From Candidatus Proelusimicrobium excrementi (GTDB lineage Bacteria; Elusimicrobiota; Elusimicrobia; Elusimicrobiales; Elusimicrobiaceae), in assembly GCA_934643455.1 (NCBI GenBank), contig CAKUBV010000003.1:204229-268228 (forward strand): a DNA stretch of 64,000 bases. The letters are read 5' to 3'. Each line of letters opens with the position of its first letter. Position 1 is the first letter of the stretch. The position numbers were made by a program, and so were the translations under genes. The notes under the pieces are model-generated. The model was given only the letters and a program-made list of their open reading frames with translations, made no database searches and was not told where the DNA came from. Of the stretch, positions 40,544 through 49,068 are shown in pieces.

Positions 40544-41985
40544 AGTTCTATTCCTCTTGCCCGTAATGAGGTCTTTATTTTGGAACGGGCCCTGGCAGTT
40601 TTGGCCGAATCAAGCCATTGCGGTTTGGGCTCCACGTTTTTGCGCGTTTGTATTTCCACTATGTCGCCGCTTTTAAGCGTGCTGTTCATCTTAACCATTT
40701 TCCCGTTTACCAATGCGCCGCTGTAATGATCGCCTATTTCACTATGGACAAGATAAGCGAAATCCAAAGGGGTTGCGCGCTCGGGCAGAACTTTAACATC
40801 GCCCTTAGGCGTAAATACGAAAATCTGATTAAGATTGATATCGGTTTGGAAGCTTTCCAAAAACTCCCTGGGCGCGGTTAAATCCCTTTGCCATTCTATC
40901 CACTGGCGTATCCAGTTTAATTTTTCGTCAAGGTTCGGGTCGGCCTTAGTGCCGAGTTTATAACGCCAATGCGCGGCGATGCCGTATTCGCATGTGCGGT
41001 GCATATCCTCGGTGCGGATTTGCACTTCCACCAAAGTCCCTTCAAAAAATACGGTAGTATGTATGCTTTGGTACATATTCATTTTGGGCATGGCTATATA
41101 ATCCGTAAAACTGCCGGCCAAAGGTTTAAAATTGGCGTGAAGCGCGCCCAAAGCCCTGTAACAATCAAGGACGGTATCCGTAATTATGCGCACGCCCAGC
41201 AAATCTTGTATCTGCTCGAAGGTGGAATCCTGCTTGCGCATTTTCCTGAATATCGAATAATAGTTTTTTACGCGGGAAAGCAGACGGTGCGGTATTTGGT
41301 CTTTATCAAGTACGGCGTCCAAAGCGTTTTTAAAGGAAGAAAGCTTTTTATCCAAATTGGCTTTTTTGCGGTTTACTCCGGCAACTATTTGTTTAAAATC
41401 TTCCGGGAACAAATATTTAAAAGAAAGGTCTTCAAGTTCGTTTTTTATGCTGAACATGCCCAAGCGTTGGGCCAAAGGCGCGTAGAGGTTTAAAGTTTCA
41501 AGGGCTTTTTCTTTCTGCCTTTTGGCCGGAAGGGCGTCAAGCGTTTTCATGTTATGGGTACGGTCGGCCAGTTTTATCAGGATAATGCGCATGTCATTTG
41601 ATACCGCTATTAGCATTTTGCGCCAGTTTTCTACGGTTTCTTCGTCGGTGGAAGTATTTTCCAAGCTGTCTATTTTGGTAAGGCCGGCCACCATATTGGC
41701 TATTTCTTTATTGAAATTTACCTCAATATCTTTAACGGTGGTTTCGGTGTCTTCCACGGTGTCGTGCAAAAGCGCGGCGGAAATGGTGTCGGAATCAAGC
41801 TTGTGTTCCAAAAGGATTTTCGCCACCTCGCAGCAATGTATAAAAAACGGTTCGCCGGTAAGCCTTTTTTGATTTTCGTGGGCCTTTTTCGCAAAGAAAT
41901 AGGCCTTCTCAATCATGGCCGTGTCATGATTGGGGTTATATTCCTTAAAACCGGCGATAATTTCTTCTAAATAATGATCGTCCAT
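40540..41985 (-). CDS. RelA/SpoT-family (p)ppGpp synthetase/hydrolase lacking the C-terminal ACT region
   Basis: 481 residues. The HD hydrolase domain comes first: KKAHENQKRLTGEPFFIHCC and LLHDTVEDTETTV carry the HD..ED metal site. The synthetase domain follows, with QDLLGVRIITDTVLDCYRAL, GSFTDYIAMPKMNMYQSIHT and VEVQIRTEDMH. A TGS domain (VFTPKGDVKVLPERATPLDF, HYSGALVNGKMV) ends the protein. Long RSH proteins run to about 700 residues with helical, zinc-finger and ACT domains; these are absent, and the frame ends cleanly at an ATGA overlap with the next gene, so it is not a frameshift. Both catalytic halves look intact. Confidence 0.92.
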   Translation of the reverse strand: MDDHYLEEIIAGFKEYNPNHDTAMIEKAYFFAKKAHENQKRLTGEPFFIHCCEVAKILLEHKLDSDTISAALLHDTVEDTETTVKDIEVNFNKEIANMVAGLTKIDSLENTSTDEETVENWRKMLIAVSNDMRIILIKLADRTHNMKTLDALPAKRQKEKALETLNLYAPLAQRLGMFSIKNELEDLSFKYLFPEDFKQIVAGVNRKKANLDKKLSSFKNALDAVLDKDQIPHRLLSRVKNYYSIFRKMRKQDSTFEQIQDLLGVRIITDTVLDCYRALGALHANFKPLAGSFTDYIAMPKMNMYQSIHTTVFFEGTLVEVQIRTEDMHRTCEYGIAAHWRYKLGTKADPNLDEKLNWIRQWIEWQRDLTAPREFLESFQTDINLNQIFVFTPKGDVKVLPERATPLDFAYLVHSEIGDHYSGALVNGKMVKMNSTLKSGDIVEIQTRKNVEPKPQWLDSAKTARARSKIKTSLRARGIEL

Positions 41986-41987
41986 AA

Positions 41988-43136
41988 TTACTCTTGAGGG
42001 AAGACTTCTTCTATTATCATCTTAGCCGCCCTTGCCGCTACGCCCGGCTTGCCGAGCTCGCTTCTAAGTTTAAGCAGCTGCGCGCGCATTTTGTTATAAG
42101 CGCTTTCATTGCCGATAATAGAACATACTTCCTGCGCTATCGCTTTTGCGTTTGCGTCTTTCTGTATAAATTCTTTTACAATGCCTTTTTTGCTCAAAAT
42201 ATTGACCAAAGATATATAAGGAACTTTGATAATCATTTTGGCTATTTGGTAAGTAATCCAGCCGGTTTTGTAAACAACCAGCATCGGCAGGCCCAAGAGG
42301 GCGTTTTCCAATGTGGCCGTGCCGGAACAGGTTATTACGAAATCCATTTCGCTTCTTGCGGAATAATCCGTCTCGCGGACTATTTCAACGCCGTCATGGC
42401 GCGGGCCCAAAAGCTCAAACAGGCGTTCGTCGCTTACTTCCGGCACCGCGAACAAATACGCCTTCGCGTTGGGGAAAGAACGTCTTATTTCCTTAAAAGC
42501 CTGATAAAAAAGTTTTGTATGTTTTTCTATTTCTCTCGGGCGGCTTCCCGGCAAAAGGCCGATTTTCCATTCTTTGGTATTGTCGCCTTTGAAAGGATTG
42601 TTTTTAGGTTCCGGTATTTTATCCAAAAGAGGATTGCCCAAAAAGACCGCATCCCCGCCCAAATCGGTGTATATTTTCTTTTCAAAAGGGAATATAACGA
42701 ACATCTTTTTGGCCAGCCTGACTATGCTTCTTGCGCGGTATTCGCGGCTTGCCCAAACCTGCGGGCAAACATAATAATAAGCCGGTATGTTTCTGTGCTT
42801 GGCTATGCCCAAAACCTGATGGTTGAAGCCGTAAAAATCCACCGTAATGACGCAGGCGGGGTTCTTTTCGTTGATGTAATTTTTAATCATGTTCATCAAA
42901 CGGACCCACATCGGCAGCTTCTTGAACGGCTCCACAAAGCCGCTCGCGCCGCGCGCCACTAAATTGTATAGGAATTTATCGCTTGCCGCTTTCATCCTTT
43001 CCCCGCCGATGGCGGTTACTGTAATATCGGGGGCGTAAGCTTTAAGCTCCTTAATTAAATTGGAAGCGTGTACGTCGCCGGAAATATCCCCGGCCACCAC
43101 AAGAATATTTTTGCTGTTAGGTATTATATGAGGCAT
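41988..43136 (-). CDS. lpxB: Lipid-A-disaccharide synthase
   Basis: 382 residues; joins UDP-diacylglucosamine and lipid X to form the lipid A disaccharide, a GT-B glycosyltransferase at the inner membrane. Motifs: ILVVAGDISGDVHASNLIKE (family SGExSGD-like start), VTVDFYGFNHQVLGIAKHR, YVCPQVWASREYRARS, GLLPGSRPREIEKH, and TCSGTATLENALLGLPMLVV near the end. It is the middle of an operon: TAATTATG junctions link it to the oxidoreductase upstream and rel downstream. Confidence 0.96.
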   Translation of the reverse strand: MPHIIPNSKNILVVAGDISGDVHASNLIKELKAYAPDITVTAIGGERMKAASDKFLYNLVARGASGFVEPFKKLPMWVRLMNMIKNYINEKNPACVITVDFYGFNHQVLGIAKHRNIPAYYYVCPQVWASREYRARSIVRLAKKMFVIFPFEKKIYTDLGGDAVFLGNPLLDKIPEPKNNPFKGDNTKEWKIGLLPGSRPREIEKHTKLFYQAFKEIRRSFPNAKAYLFAVPEVSDERLFELLGPRHDGVEIVRETDYSARSEMDFVITCSGTATLENALLGLPMLVVYKTGWITYQIAKMIIKVPYISLVNILSKKGIVKEFIQKDANAKAIAQEVCSIIGNESAYNKMRAQLLKLRSELGKPGVAARAAKMIIEEVFPQE

Positions 43137-43138
43137 AA

Positions 43139-44203
43139 TTATTTACCGCTTCCTCTTTTTAAATTGCCCAAGCTTTCGTCCAAAGCTATTTTGGCCGCCG
43201 TGCCGATTTCCTGCACCAAATGTATGGGGCCGTGTTTTTCTTCTTCCGTGCCCTGCGGTACGTTGTAGCGTTTTATCTCGTCGATGATTTTTAAAGCCAC
43301 CAGCAAAGCTTTGCTGCCCTTTTCGCCGCTGGGGCCGGGCGTTTTATCGTTTTTAATGCAGTCTACGAAGTGTAAAATTTCGGAAGTTATGGGCATTTGT
43401 TTGTCAACCGCGGGGTAAATTACGTCTATATCATTTAAGGATTTTATTACGGGCACTTTCTTTTTGTAAATTTTCACTCTTGCGTTCATGAAGTCTACGG
43501 AAATATAAGCGTTTTCCTGATATAAATTCATGTAGCGGGAGCGCTCAAAACTGGCCCTGCTGGCCGTAACGTCGGCGGTGCAGCCGTTGGCGAATTTAAG
43601 GCGTACGTTGGCGATGTCTTCATGCGCGGAAAATGCGCTTAAGCCTACCGCGTCTATGGAAACGACGTCGGATTTAAGCATGGTAAGCAAAAGGTCTATA
43701 TCGTGAATCATAAGGTCAAGCACGACGCCGATATTGGCCATTCTGGGGTCATAAGGCCCAAGGCGTTTTATGGCGATAAATTTAGGGTCTTTTATATATT
43801 TGAAAGCTTCCAGTACAGCCGGATTGAATCTTTCCACATGGCCTATTTGCAAAATTACGTTTTTTTCATGCGCTTTCGCGATAAGCTCCCTCGCCTGCTC
43901 CATGGTGGAGGCTATCGGCTTTTCCATGAGGGTGTTTACTTTGTGTTCAAGGCAGTACATGCCTATTTGATGATGCAGTTCCGTAGGCGCGGCTACTATT
44001 ACCGCATCCACCTGCGGGATTAAATCTTCGTAACGGGTATAAGCCGTGGAATTATATTCCCAGGCGAGTTTCTGCGCGCGCATAGGGTCCCTGTCGCAAA
44101 CGCCTACAAGTTCTATGCCGCTCATTTTGGATAATGTTCTTACGTGGAAAGTACCTATTTTGCCGGCGCCGATGACGCCGAATCTTATTTTTTTATCGCT
44201 CAT
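43139..44203 (-). CDS. Gfo/Idh/MocA-family sugar-nucleotide oxidoreductase
   Basis: 354 residues. Rossmann start FGVIGAGKIGTFHVRTLSKM, then AAPTELHHQIGMYC, the catalytic lysine motif LMEKPIAST, and IGHVERFNPAVLEAF. C-terminal alpha/beta domain with VLDLMIHDIDLLLTML. The GHVERFNP subgroup is often found in lipid A gene clusters; here lpxB follows 2 nt downstream, so a nucleotide-activated aminosugar is a reasonable substrate. GnnA (UDP-GlcNAc 3-dehydrogenase) is one candidate, but no GnnB aminotransferase is nearby. First gene of a four-gene operon with an extended -10 (TGC-TATAAT, minus strand, 44225-44230). Confidence 0.87.
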   Translation of the reverse strand: MSDKKIRFGVIGAGKIGTFHVRTLSKMSGIELVGVCDRDPMRAQKLAWEYNSTAYTRYEDLIPQVDAVIVAAPTELHHQIGMYCLEHKVNTLMEKPIASTMEQARELIAKAHEKNVILQIGHVERFNPAVLEAFKYIKDPKFIAIKRLGPYDPRMANIGVVLDLMIHDIDLLLTMLKSDVVSIDAVGLSAFSAHEDIANVRLKFANGCTADVTASRASFERSRYMNLYQENAYISVDFMNARVKIYKKKVPVIKSLNDIDVIYPAVDKQMPITSEILHFVDCIKNDKTPGPSGEKGSKALLVALKIIDEIKRYNVPQGTEEEKHGPIHLVQEIGTAAKIALDESLGNLKRGSGK

Positions 44204-44291
44204 ATAAAATACCTCGTATTTTTCATTATAGCATTTAGGGCAAGCGGGCCGTAAACAATTTTGCCCGAAAACGGGCCTTATATATATTTGT

Positions 44292-44297
44292 TATAAT
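44292..44297 (+). promoter_or_regulatory. -10 box of ndk, leaderless
   Basis: TGT-TATAAT, an extended -10, separated from the ATG at 44305 by 7 nt. No ribosome binding site. Confidence 0.65.
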
Positions 44298-44304
44298 GAA
44301 TTAT

Positions 44305-44751
44305 ATGAAAGAAAGAACTTTAATTTTAATCAAACCCGACGCCATAAGCAAAAAACTTACCGGCGTTATTTTGGACCGTCTTTTGCATTTGGGCCTTGAA
44401 ATGAAAGGCGCAAAAGTAAGAGAAATGACGGAAGAACTTGCCCGCGAGCATTATTCCAATTTGGCCGGCAAACCTTTTTTGCCGAGCGTCATTTCTTTTA
44501 TGCGCGGCGATTTAAACGGCATAACCGATCACCGCATTTACGCCTTTGTTTTTGAAGGCGAAGACGCTATTTCAAAAGTGCGCGCGGCTTTGGGGGCGAC
44601 CGATCCCGCTAAAGCCGACCCTTGGACTATAAGGGGCGCGTTCGGCTGCTTTAAAGACGGCGTAATGCAAAACTGCGTACACGCTTCCGGCTGTAAGGAA
44701 GACGCCGAAAGGGAGATAAACCTCTGGTTTAATCCCGGGGAAGTGCTGTAA
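44305..44751 (+). CDS. ndk: Nucleoside diphosphate kinase
   Basis: 148 residues; transfers phosphate between NTPs and NDPs. TLILIKPDAISKKLTGVIL is the canonical start; the phosphohistidine is His126 in QNCVHASG (canonical NxxHGSD). The frame includes an ATG at 44296, but that lies within the TATAAT box; the ATG at 44305 is preferred and appears leaderless. First gene of an operon leading to the hydrolase and murQ-anmK-nagZ, joined to the next gene by a TAATG overlap. Confidence 0.95.
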   Translation: MKERTLILIKPDAISKKLTGVILDRLLHLGLEMKGAKVREMTEELAREHYSNLAGKPFLPSVISFMRGDLNGITDHRIYAFVFEGEDAISKVRAALGATDPAKADPWTIRGAFGCFKDGVMQNCVHASGCKEDAEREINLWFNPGEVL

Positions 44752-45581
44752 TGCGGTTTAAAATCCCGCTTATTTGCATTGTTTTGACGCTTTTATCCTG
44801 CGCGGGCTTCGCGCAGGATAAAGTCGTTTTGCAAACCGAGGACCGCTGGAAGCTTGAAGCTTTGTATAATCCGGCGGAAAACGGCAAATACGTCATACTC
44901 CTGCACGATTTGGGCAGACGCAAAGAGGATTTCCCTTCTTTCAGCAAGGCTTTATCCGGGGCCGGCTTCGGCTATTTAAGCGTAGATTTAAGGGGCCACG
45001 GCCGCAGTACCAATATTAATATACAGAAAATTTTTAAAAAGACCGGCGCGGACAATGAATTTAACCAAATGAGCCGCGACGTCGACGCCGCGGTAGCTTA
45101 TTTAAAAAACAAAGGCGCGGCGGAAAGCGATATCTTTATCTTGGGTGCGGGGCTGGGCGCGAACGTGGCCGCCAAATCCCTTCCTTTTCATCCCAGAATC
45201 GGCGGCGTGATTTTACTTACGCCGGCTCTTAAAAACAGGGACGTCCTTTCCATGGGCGGCATAAAAACTTTCAAAGGCCCGGTGTTTATAGGCGTATCCT
45301 CAACGGACAGAAAACAATTTATGGAAGCCAGCTTCATAAGAAACGCTGCTTATTTGGCTTCCGGCAAAGGCAAAGTTACTTTTATGACGGCCTACAATTT
45401 AAAAGGCGTCGATATGCTGGACAGATACCTTACCCAGGAAGTGCTTCAATGGCTTAAAACACCTCAGCTGCCGGAAATTCTGCCCGATTCCGTTTCCGTG
45501 GAAGAAGACTACGGCGGAGAATCCTTCGGCGAAGCCGTTAGCGGCATGACTATGGGCGATGTTTTAAAATCTTTGGACTGA
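44751..45581 (+). CDS. Exported alpha/beta-hydrolase-fold protein with degenerate nucleophile elbow
   Basis: 276 residues with signal peptide IPLICIVLTLLSCAGFAQ. The alpha/beta hydrolase core is visible: VILLHDLGRRKEDFPSFSKA (oxyanion region), LSVDLRGHGRSTN, and VAYLKNKGAAESDIFILGAG. The elbow reads GAGLG where the family has GxSxG, so the catalytic Ser is replaced by Gly. The acidic C-terminal tail SVSVEEDYGGESFGEA is unusual. It may be a non-catalytic binding protein of the envelope. It lies between ndk and murQ with a TAATG junction and a 3-nt gap. Confidence 0.82.
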   Translation: MRFKIPLICIVLTLLSCAGFAQDKVVLQTEDRWKLEALYNPAENGKYVILLHDLGRRKEDFPSFSKALSGAGFGYLSVDLRGHGRSTNINIQKIFKKTGADNEFNQMSRDVDAAVAYLKNKGAAESDIFILGAGLGANVAAKSLPFHPRIGGVILLTPALKNRDVLSMGGIKTFKGPVFIGVSSTDRKQFMEASFIRNAAYLASGKGKVTFMTAYNLKGVDMLDRYLTQEVLQWLKTPQLPEILPDSVSVEEDYGGESFGEAVSGMTMGDVLKSLD

Positions 45582-45584
45582 ATT

Positions 45585-46496
45585 ATGAATAAAAAAATTC
45601 TCCCGCCGAAACGGCAGGATTTGCCTCAAACGGAGGAACTTAACGCGCAAACGGTTAATTTCAGTTTCGCCGGTTCTTCAAAGATGTTTGACCAAATGCA
45701 GAGGGAGAATTTAAACGCCGTAAAAGCCGTCGCCAAAGCCAAAAAACAAATAACTGCCGCGGCCGAACTTACGGCAAAGGCTTACCAAAATAAAAACAAA
45801 ATAATTTTAATCGGCGCGGGCACCAGCGGCAGGCTCGGCGTATTGGAAGCGGCCGAATGCCCTCCTACTTTCAGCGTAGGCTATGATGTTTTTACCGCCG
45901 TTATGGCCGGCGGAAAGAAAGCTGTATTTAAAGCGGCGGAAGGCGCGGAAGACGATTTTTTTAAAGGCCAAAAAGATTTCCTTAAAAAAGCGAAAAAGGG
46001 CGATATTCTTATAGCCGCGGCCGCAAGCGGAAGAACGCCTTATGTTTTGGGCGCGCTTAAAGCGGCAAGGCAAAAAGGGAATAAGACGGTTTTTATCTCC
46101 TGCAGTGATACGGCCGATATTTCCGACGCGGATATTTTTATTTATTTGCCGACGGGTGCGGAAGTCGTTTCCGGCTCGACCAGGCTTAAAGCCGCCACGG
46201 CCACAAAATGCGCGCTTAATATGATTACGACGATAGCAATGGCTTTAAGCGGCAAAGTTTACAAGAATTTAATGGTGGACGTAAAAGCTTCAAACGAGAA
46301 GCTTAAAAAAAGGGCCGTGCGCCTTATAGCTCAAGGCGCGGAAACGGACGCGGCGAAAGCCTTTGCTTTGGCTGAGAAAACCGGCTATAATGTAAAGGCG
46401 GCCATAGTCATGGCGAAGCTGGGCGTCAGCCTTAAAAAAGCTCAGGCTTTGCTTGCCGAACATAAAGGTTTTTTGGATAAAATCATAAATGAATAA
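45585..46496 (+). CDS. murQ: N-acetylmuramic acid 6-phosphate etherase
   Basis: 303 residues; cleaves the lactyl ether of MurNAc-6-P to give GlcNAc-6-P. SIS fold: IILIGAGTSGRLGVLEAAEC, PPTFSVGYDVFTAVMAGG, EGAEDDF (catalytic acid region) and AAAASGRTPYVLGALKAA. VVSGSTRLKAATATKCALNM is the family signature. The C-terminal helical domain is complete. First of the contiguous recycling trio murQ-anmK-nagZ, overlapping anmK by 8 nt. Confidence 0.96.
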   Translation: MNKKILPPKRQDLPQTEELNAQTVNFSFAGSSKMFDQMQRENLNAVKAVAKAKKQITAAAELTAKAYQNKNKIILIGAGTSGRLGVLEAAECPPTFSVGYDVFTAVMAGGKKAVFKAAEGAEDDFFKGQKDFLKKAKKGDILIAAAASGRTPYVLGALKAARQKGNKTVFISCSDTADISDADIFIYLPTGAEVVSGSTRLKAATATKCALNMITTIAMALSGKVYKNLMVDVKASNEKLKKRAVRLIAQGAETDAAKAFALAEKTGYNVKAAIVMAKLGVSLKKAQALLAEHKGFLDKIINE

Positions 46497-47580
46497 AAAA
46501 ACGGTTTGCGCTTTAGGTTTGATGAGCGGCACTTCCGCCGACGGTCTTACCTTGTGCTTTTTTGACATATCCGCAAAAAAAACCGTTTGCTTCAAAAATT
46601 ATCCTTATAACGTAAAACTTCAAAACAAAATACTTAACGCCAAAAAAATGGCCGCGCCGGAACTTTCGGAACTTAATTTCGAGCTGGGCCGCCTGTACGC
46701 TGCAACCGCTTTAAAATTCGTTAAGGAATTTAATATCCGCAAAAAAGACATAGCCGTAATAGGTTCGCACGGGCAGACCGTTTGGCACGGGCCCCGTGCG
46801 AAGGTTCCCAATACTCTGCAGATAGGGGAAGCTTCTTTTTTGGCGGAAGCTTTTAAGGGTATTCCCGTAGTTTACAATTTCCGCCCCGCGGATATCGCCG
46901 CCGGCGGAAGCGGCGCGCCATTGGTGCCGGTTTTCGATAAATACCTTTTCGGCGGTAAAAAAGCAATGCTTTTGAATATCGGCGGAATATCCAATATAAC
47001 GGTATGCGCCGGCAAAAAAATATACGGTTTTGATATAGGGCCCGGCAACAGCCTCAGCGACGCGGCCGTCAATATCCTAAGCCGAGGCAAAAAAACTTAT
47101 GATAAAGACGGGAAAATCGCCGCTTCTTTTAAGCCCGACGTCAAAAAAGCGGAAGAACTTTGCCGAATTTTTATAGGTTCCAAGCCGCCGGTATCTTTGG
47201 AAAGAAGTCTTTTGTCCGAAGATTTTGTAAACAAACATTTTCCTAATCTTGAGCCTAAAGATGTATCCACTTTAAATTATCTTACCGCGCTTATAATTGC
47301 AAAAAGCGTAAAAAAATTTATACTTAATAAAGACGACGTAAAAAAACTTTATCTTTGCGGCGGCGGCGTTTACAATAAAACGCTTGCGGCCAATTTGTCG
47401 GTTTTACTGCCGGGCGTAAAAATAGGGAGTACGGCGGAAATAGGCCTTCATCCTTTGGCGAAAGAGGCCGCGGCTTTTGGGTACTTGGCTTGGCTTGCCT
47501 TAAACGGAAAGCCGGGCTCCTGCCCGGCTGCCACGGGCGCAAAGCGCGCGGCGGTTTTGGGGTGCGTGATAAAACAATGA
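46489..47580 (+). CDS. anmK: Anhydro-N-acetylmuramic acid kinase
   Basis: 363 residues; opens and phosphorylates 1,6-anhydroMurNAc to MurNAc-6-P, the substrate of MurQ. Signature LGLMSGTSADGLTLCFFDI at the start (family MSGTSxDGxD; here Asp is replaced by Thr-Leu context), VIGSHGQTVWHGP, NIGGISNITV and GFDIGPGNSLSDAAV. LYLCGGGVYNKTLAANLSVL is near the end. ATP-binding sugar kinase of the hexokinase-actin fold, cytoplasmic. ATGA overlap with nagZ. Confidence 0.95.
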   Translation: MNKKTVCALGLMSGTSADGLTLCFFDISAKKTVCFKNYPYNVKLQNKILNAKKMAAPELSELNFELGRLYAATALKFVKEFNIRKKDIAVIGSHGQTVWHGPRAKVPNTLQIGEASFLAEAFKGIPVVYNFRPADIAAGGSGAPLVPVFDKYLFGGKKAMLLNIGGISNITVCAGKKIYGFDIGPGNSLSDAAVNILSRGKKTYDKDGKIAASFKPDVKKAEELCRIFIGSKPPVSLERSLLSEDFVNKHFPNLEPKDVSTLNYLTALIIAKSVKKFILNKDDVKKLYLCGGGVYNKTLAANLSVLLPGVKIGSTAEIGLHPLAKEAAAFGYLAWLALNGKPGSCPAATGAKRAAVLGCVIKQ

Positions 47581-49004
47581 ATACAAACCGTTTGATACAC
47601 GCCGGATTTTGGTTCGGCAAAAGCGACGTTAAAGAAGCGGTCAGACTGGCCGAAGCCGGCGTAGGCGGTTTCTGCCTTTATTTCGGTACAACCAAAGAGG
47701 TTAAAGACCTGATTTCGCTTTTGCGCCAAGCCGCGCCGGGCAATTTGATAATAAGCGCGGATTATGAATACGGCTTGGGCCGCTGGCATAAAGACGCGCC
47801 TTTGCTGCCTTCCAATATCTCAATAGGCGCGGCCGGCAAAGAAGATTTATCTTATAAAAAAGGTTTGATTACGGCGCGGCAGGCCAGGGAACTGGGCGTA
47901 GATTGGGTTTTTGCGCCTAATGTTGATTTGGCCGACACTCCCGGCAACCCGATAGTAAATACGCGCTCTTTCGGCAAAGATCCGGCTTTGGTCGCGGCCA
48001 TGGCGCGGGCTTTCATGCTTGGCTTGGCCGACGGCGGATGCCTTAATTGTTTAAAACATTTTCCCGGGCACGGTTCTACTTTGTCAGACAGCCACCTTTC
48101 CCTGCCCGCGGTAAACAAAAGCAAGGAAGATTTATTATCGCAAGAGCTGATCCCTTACGAAAAGCTTTTAATGAAAACCGACGCCATAATGATAGCGCAT
48201 TTGCTGATACCCGCTCTGGACGCCGAAAATCCGGCCTCATTTTCAAAAGCGGTAATGGGCGGGTTTTTAAGGAAGGAACTTTGCTATAAAGGGCTGATAA
48301 TTACGGACGCTTTGGTAATGAAAGCCACCGGCGGGCTTGATCCCGTGGACGCTTTCAAAGCCGGTGCGGACATACTTTTGTGCCCGGATGATCCTTTTGC
48401 TCTTATGCCTCGGCTTAAAGAGGAAATCAAAAAAGACAGAACCCTTATAGACCGCGCCATAAGCGCGATAAGCGAGCAGGAAATGATGTCCGTAAAGCTC
48501 AAAGCCGCCAAAGATTTTATCTGCAAAGACTGCTGTGAAGAGGCGGAAAAACTCTCGGCCGAAACGGCCCGTTTGGGCGTTTGCCTTAAGGGCGATAAGC
48601 CGATTTTAATCCCGGGTAAAACCGTTCGTTTTATACAGCCCGATTTATCTTCTAAAGAAGAACGACAGTTCCCCAGTTTCTATGAAACTCTTGAATCCGC
48701 GGGAATTAAATTAAAACCTTATAAAGACGGCGAACGCTGCGATGTTCTTATTATATGTTCCGCGGCGGATTACGCGGCTTTCAGCGGCAAAATAAACTTT
48801 ACGCAGGAACAAAAACACTTTATAAATAAAGCCGTACAAAAATCCGGCAAGAGCGTTTTAATTTCTTTCGGCAGTCCTTTTTTAGACGAAGGCGTAAAGA
48901 CGGACTGCTTCCTCATGGCCGGGACGAAGACTCTTCCCTTCCAAAAAACGTGCGCGGAAATCCTTTTGGGGCGGGCCGAAGCCAAAGGCAAAATGCCGGT
49001 TTAA
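47577..49004 (+). CDS. nagZ: Glycoside hydrolase family 3 beta-N-acetylhexosaminidase
   Basis: 475 residues from the ATG overlapping the anmK stop; a longer frame upstream runs inside anmK. GH3 barrel: SADYEYGLGRWHKDAPLLPS, CLKHFPGHGSTLSDSHLSLP with the NagZ catalytic His/Asp loop, and GLIITDALVMKATGG with the nucleophile Asp. A C-terminal domain of about 130 residues resembles the second domain of two-domain NagZ proteins. No signal peptide, so cytoplasmic, releasing GlcNAc from anhydro-muropeptides upstream of AnmK and MurQ. Confidence 0.93.
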   Translation: MNTNRLIHAGFWFGKSDVKEAVRLAEAGVGGFCLYFGTTKEVKDLISLLRQAAPGNLIISADYEYGLGRWHKDAPLLPSNISIGAAGKEDLSYKKGLITARQARELGVDWVFAPNVDLADTPGNPIVNTRSFGKDPALVAAMARAFMLGLADGGCLNCLKHFPGHGSTLSDSHLSLPAVNKSKEDLLSQELIPYEKLLMKTDAIMIAHLLIPALDAENPASFSKAVMGGFLRKELCYKGLIITDALVMKATGGLDPVDAFKAGADILLCPDDPFALMPRLKEEIKKDRTLIDRAISAISEQEMMSVKLKAAKDFICKDCCEEAEKLSAETARLGVCLKGDKPILIPGKTVRFIQPDLSSKEERQFPSFYETLESAGIKLKPYKDGERCDVLIICSAADYAAFSGKINFTQEQKHFINKAVQKSGKSVLISFGSPFLDEGVKTDCFLMAGTKTLPFQKTCAEILLGRAEAKGKMPV

Positions 49005-49021
49005 TTCCGCTTATAACCGGC
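48995..49021 (+). terminator. Hairpin over the nagZ stop
   Basis: GCCGGTT (48995-49001) pairs with AACCGGC (49015-49021). There is no T-tract; a weak or factor-dependent end is possible. Confidence 0.35.
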
Positions 49022-49056
49022 TCCGTATCAGGCCTAAACTCCGTAATGCCGTTTTG

Positions 49057-49062
49057 TATAAT
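49057..49062 (+). promoter_or_regulatory. -10 box of AlkD-like gene, leaderless
   Basis: TATAAT, 6 nt before the ATG at 49069; the predicted start is the A of ATG. No ribosome binding site. Confidence 0.65.
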
Positions 49063-49068
49063 GTAAAT

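Noticed and set aside
40540..41985. rel as a pseudogene
   Set aside because: All catalytic motifs are intact, the frame is clean and the stop is coupled to the next gene by an ATGA overlap.
41994..42962. 322-codon plus-strand open frame over lpxB
   Set aside because: Antisense to intact LpxB motifs; composition is that of a shadow frame.
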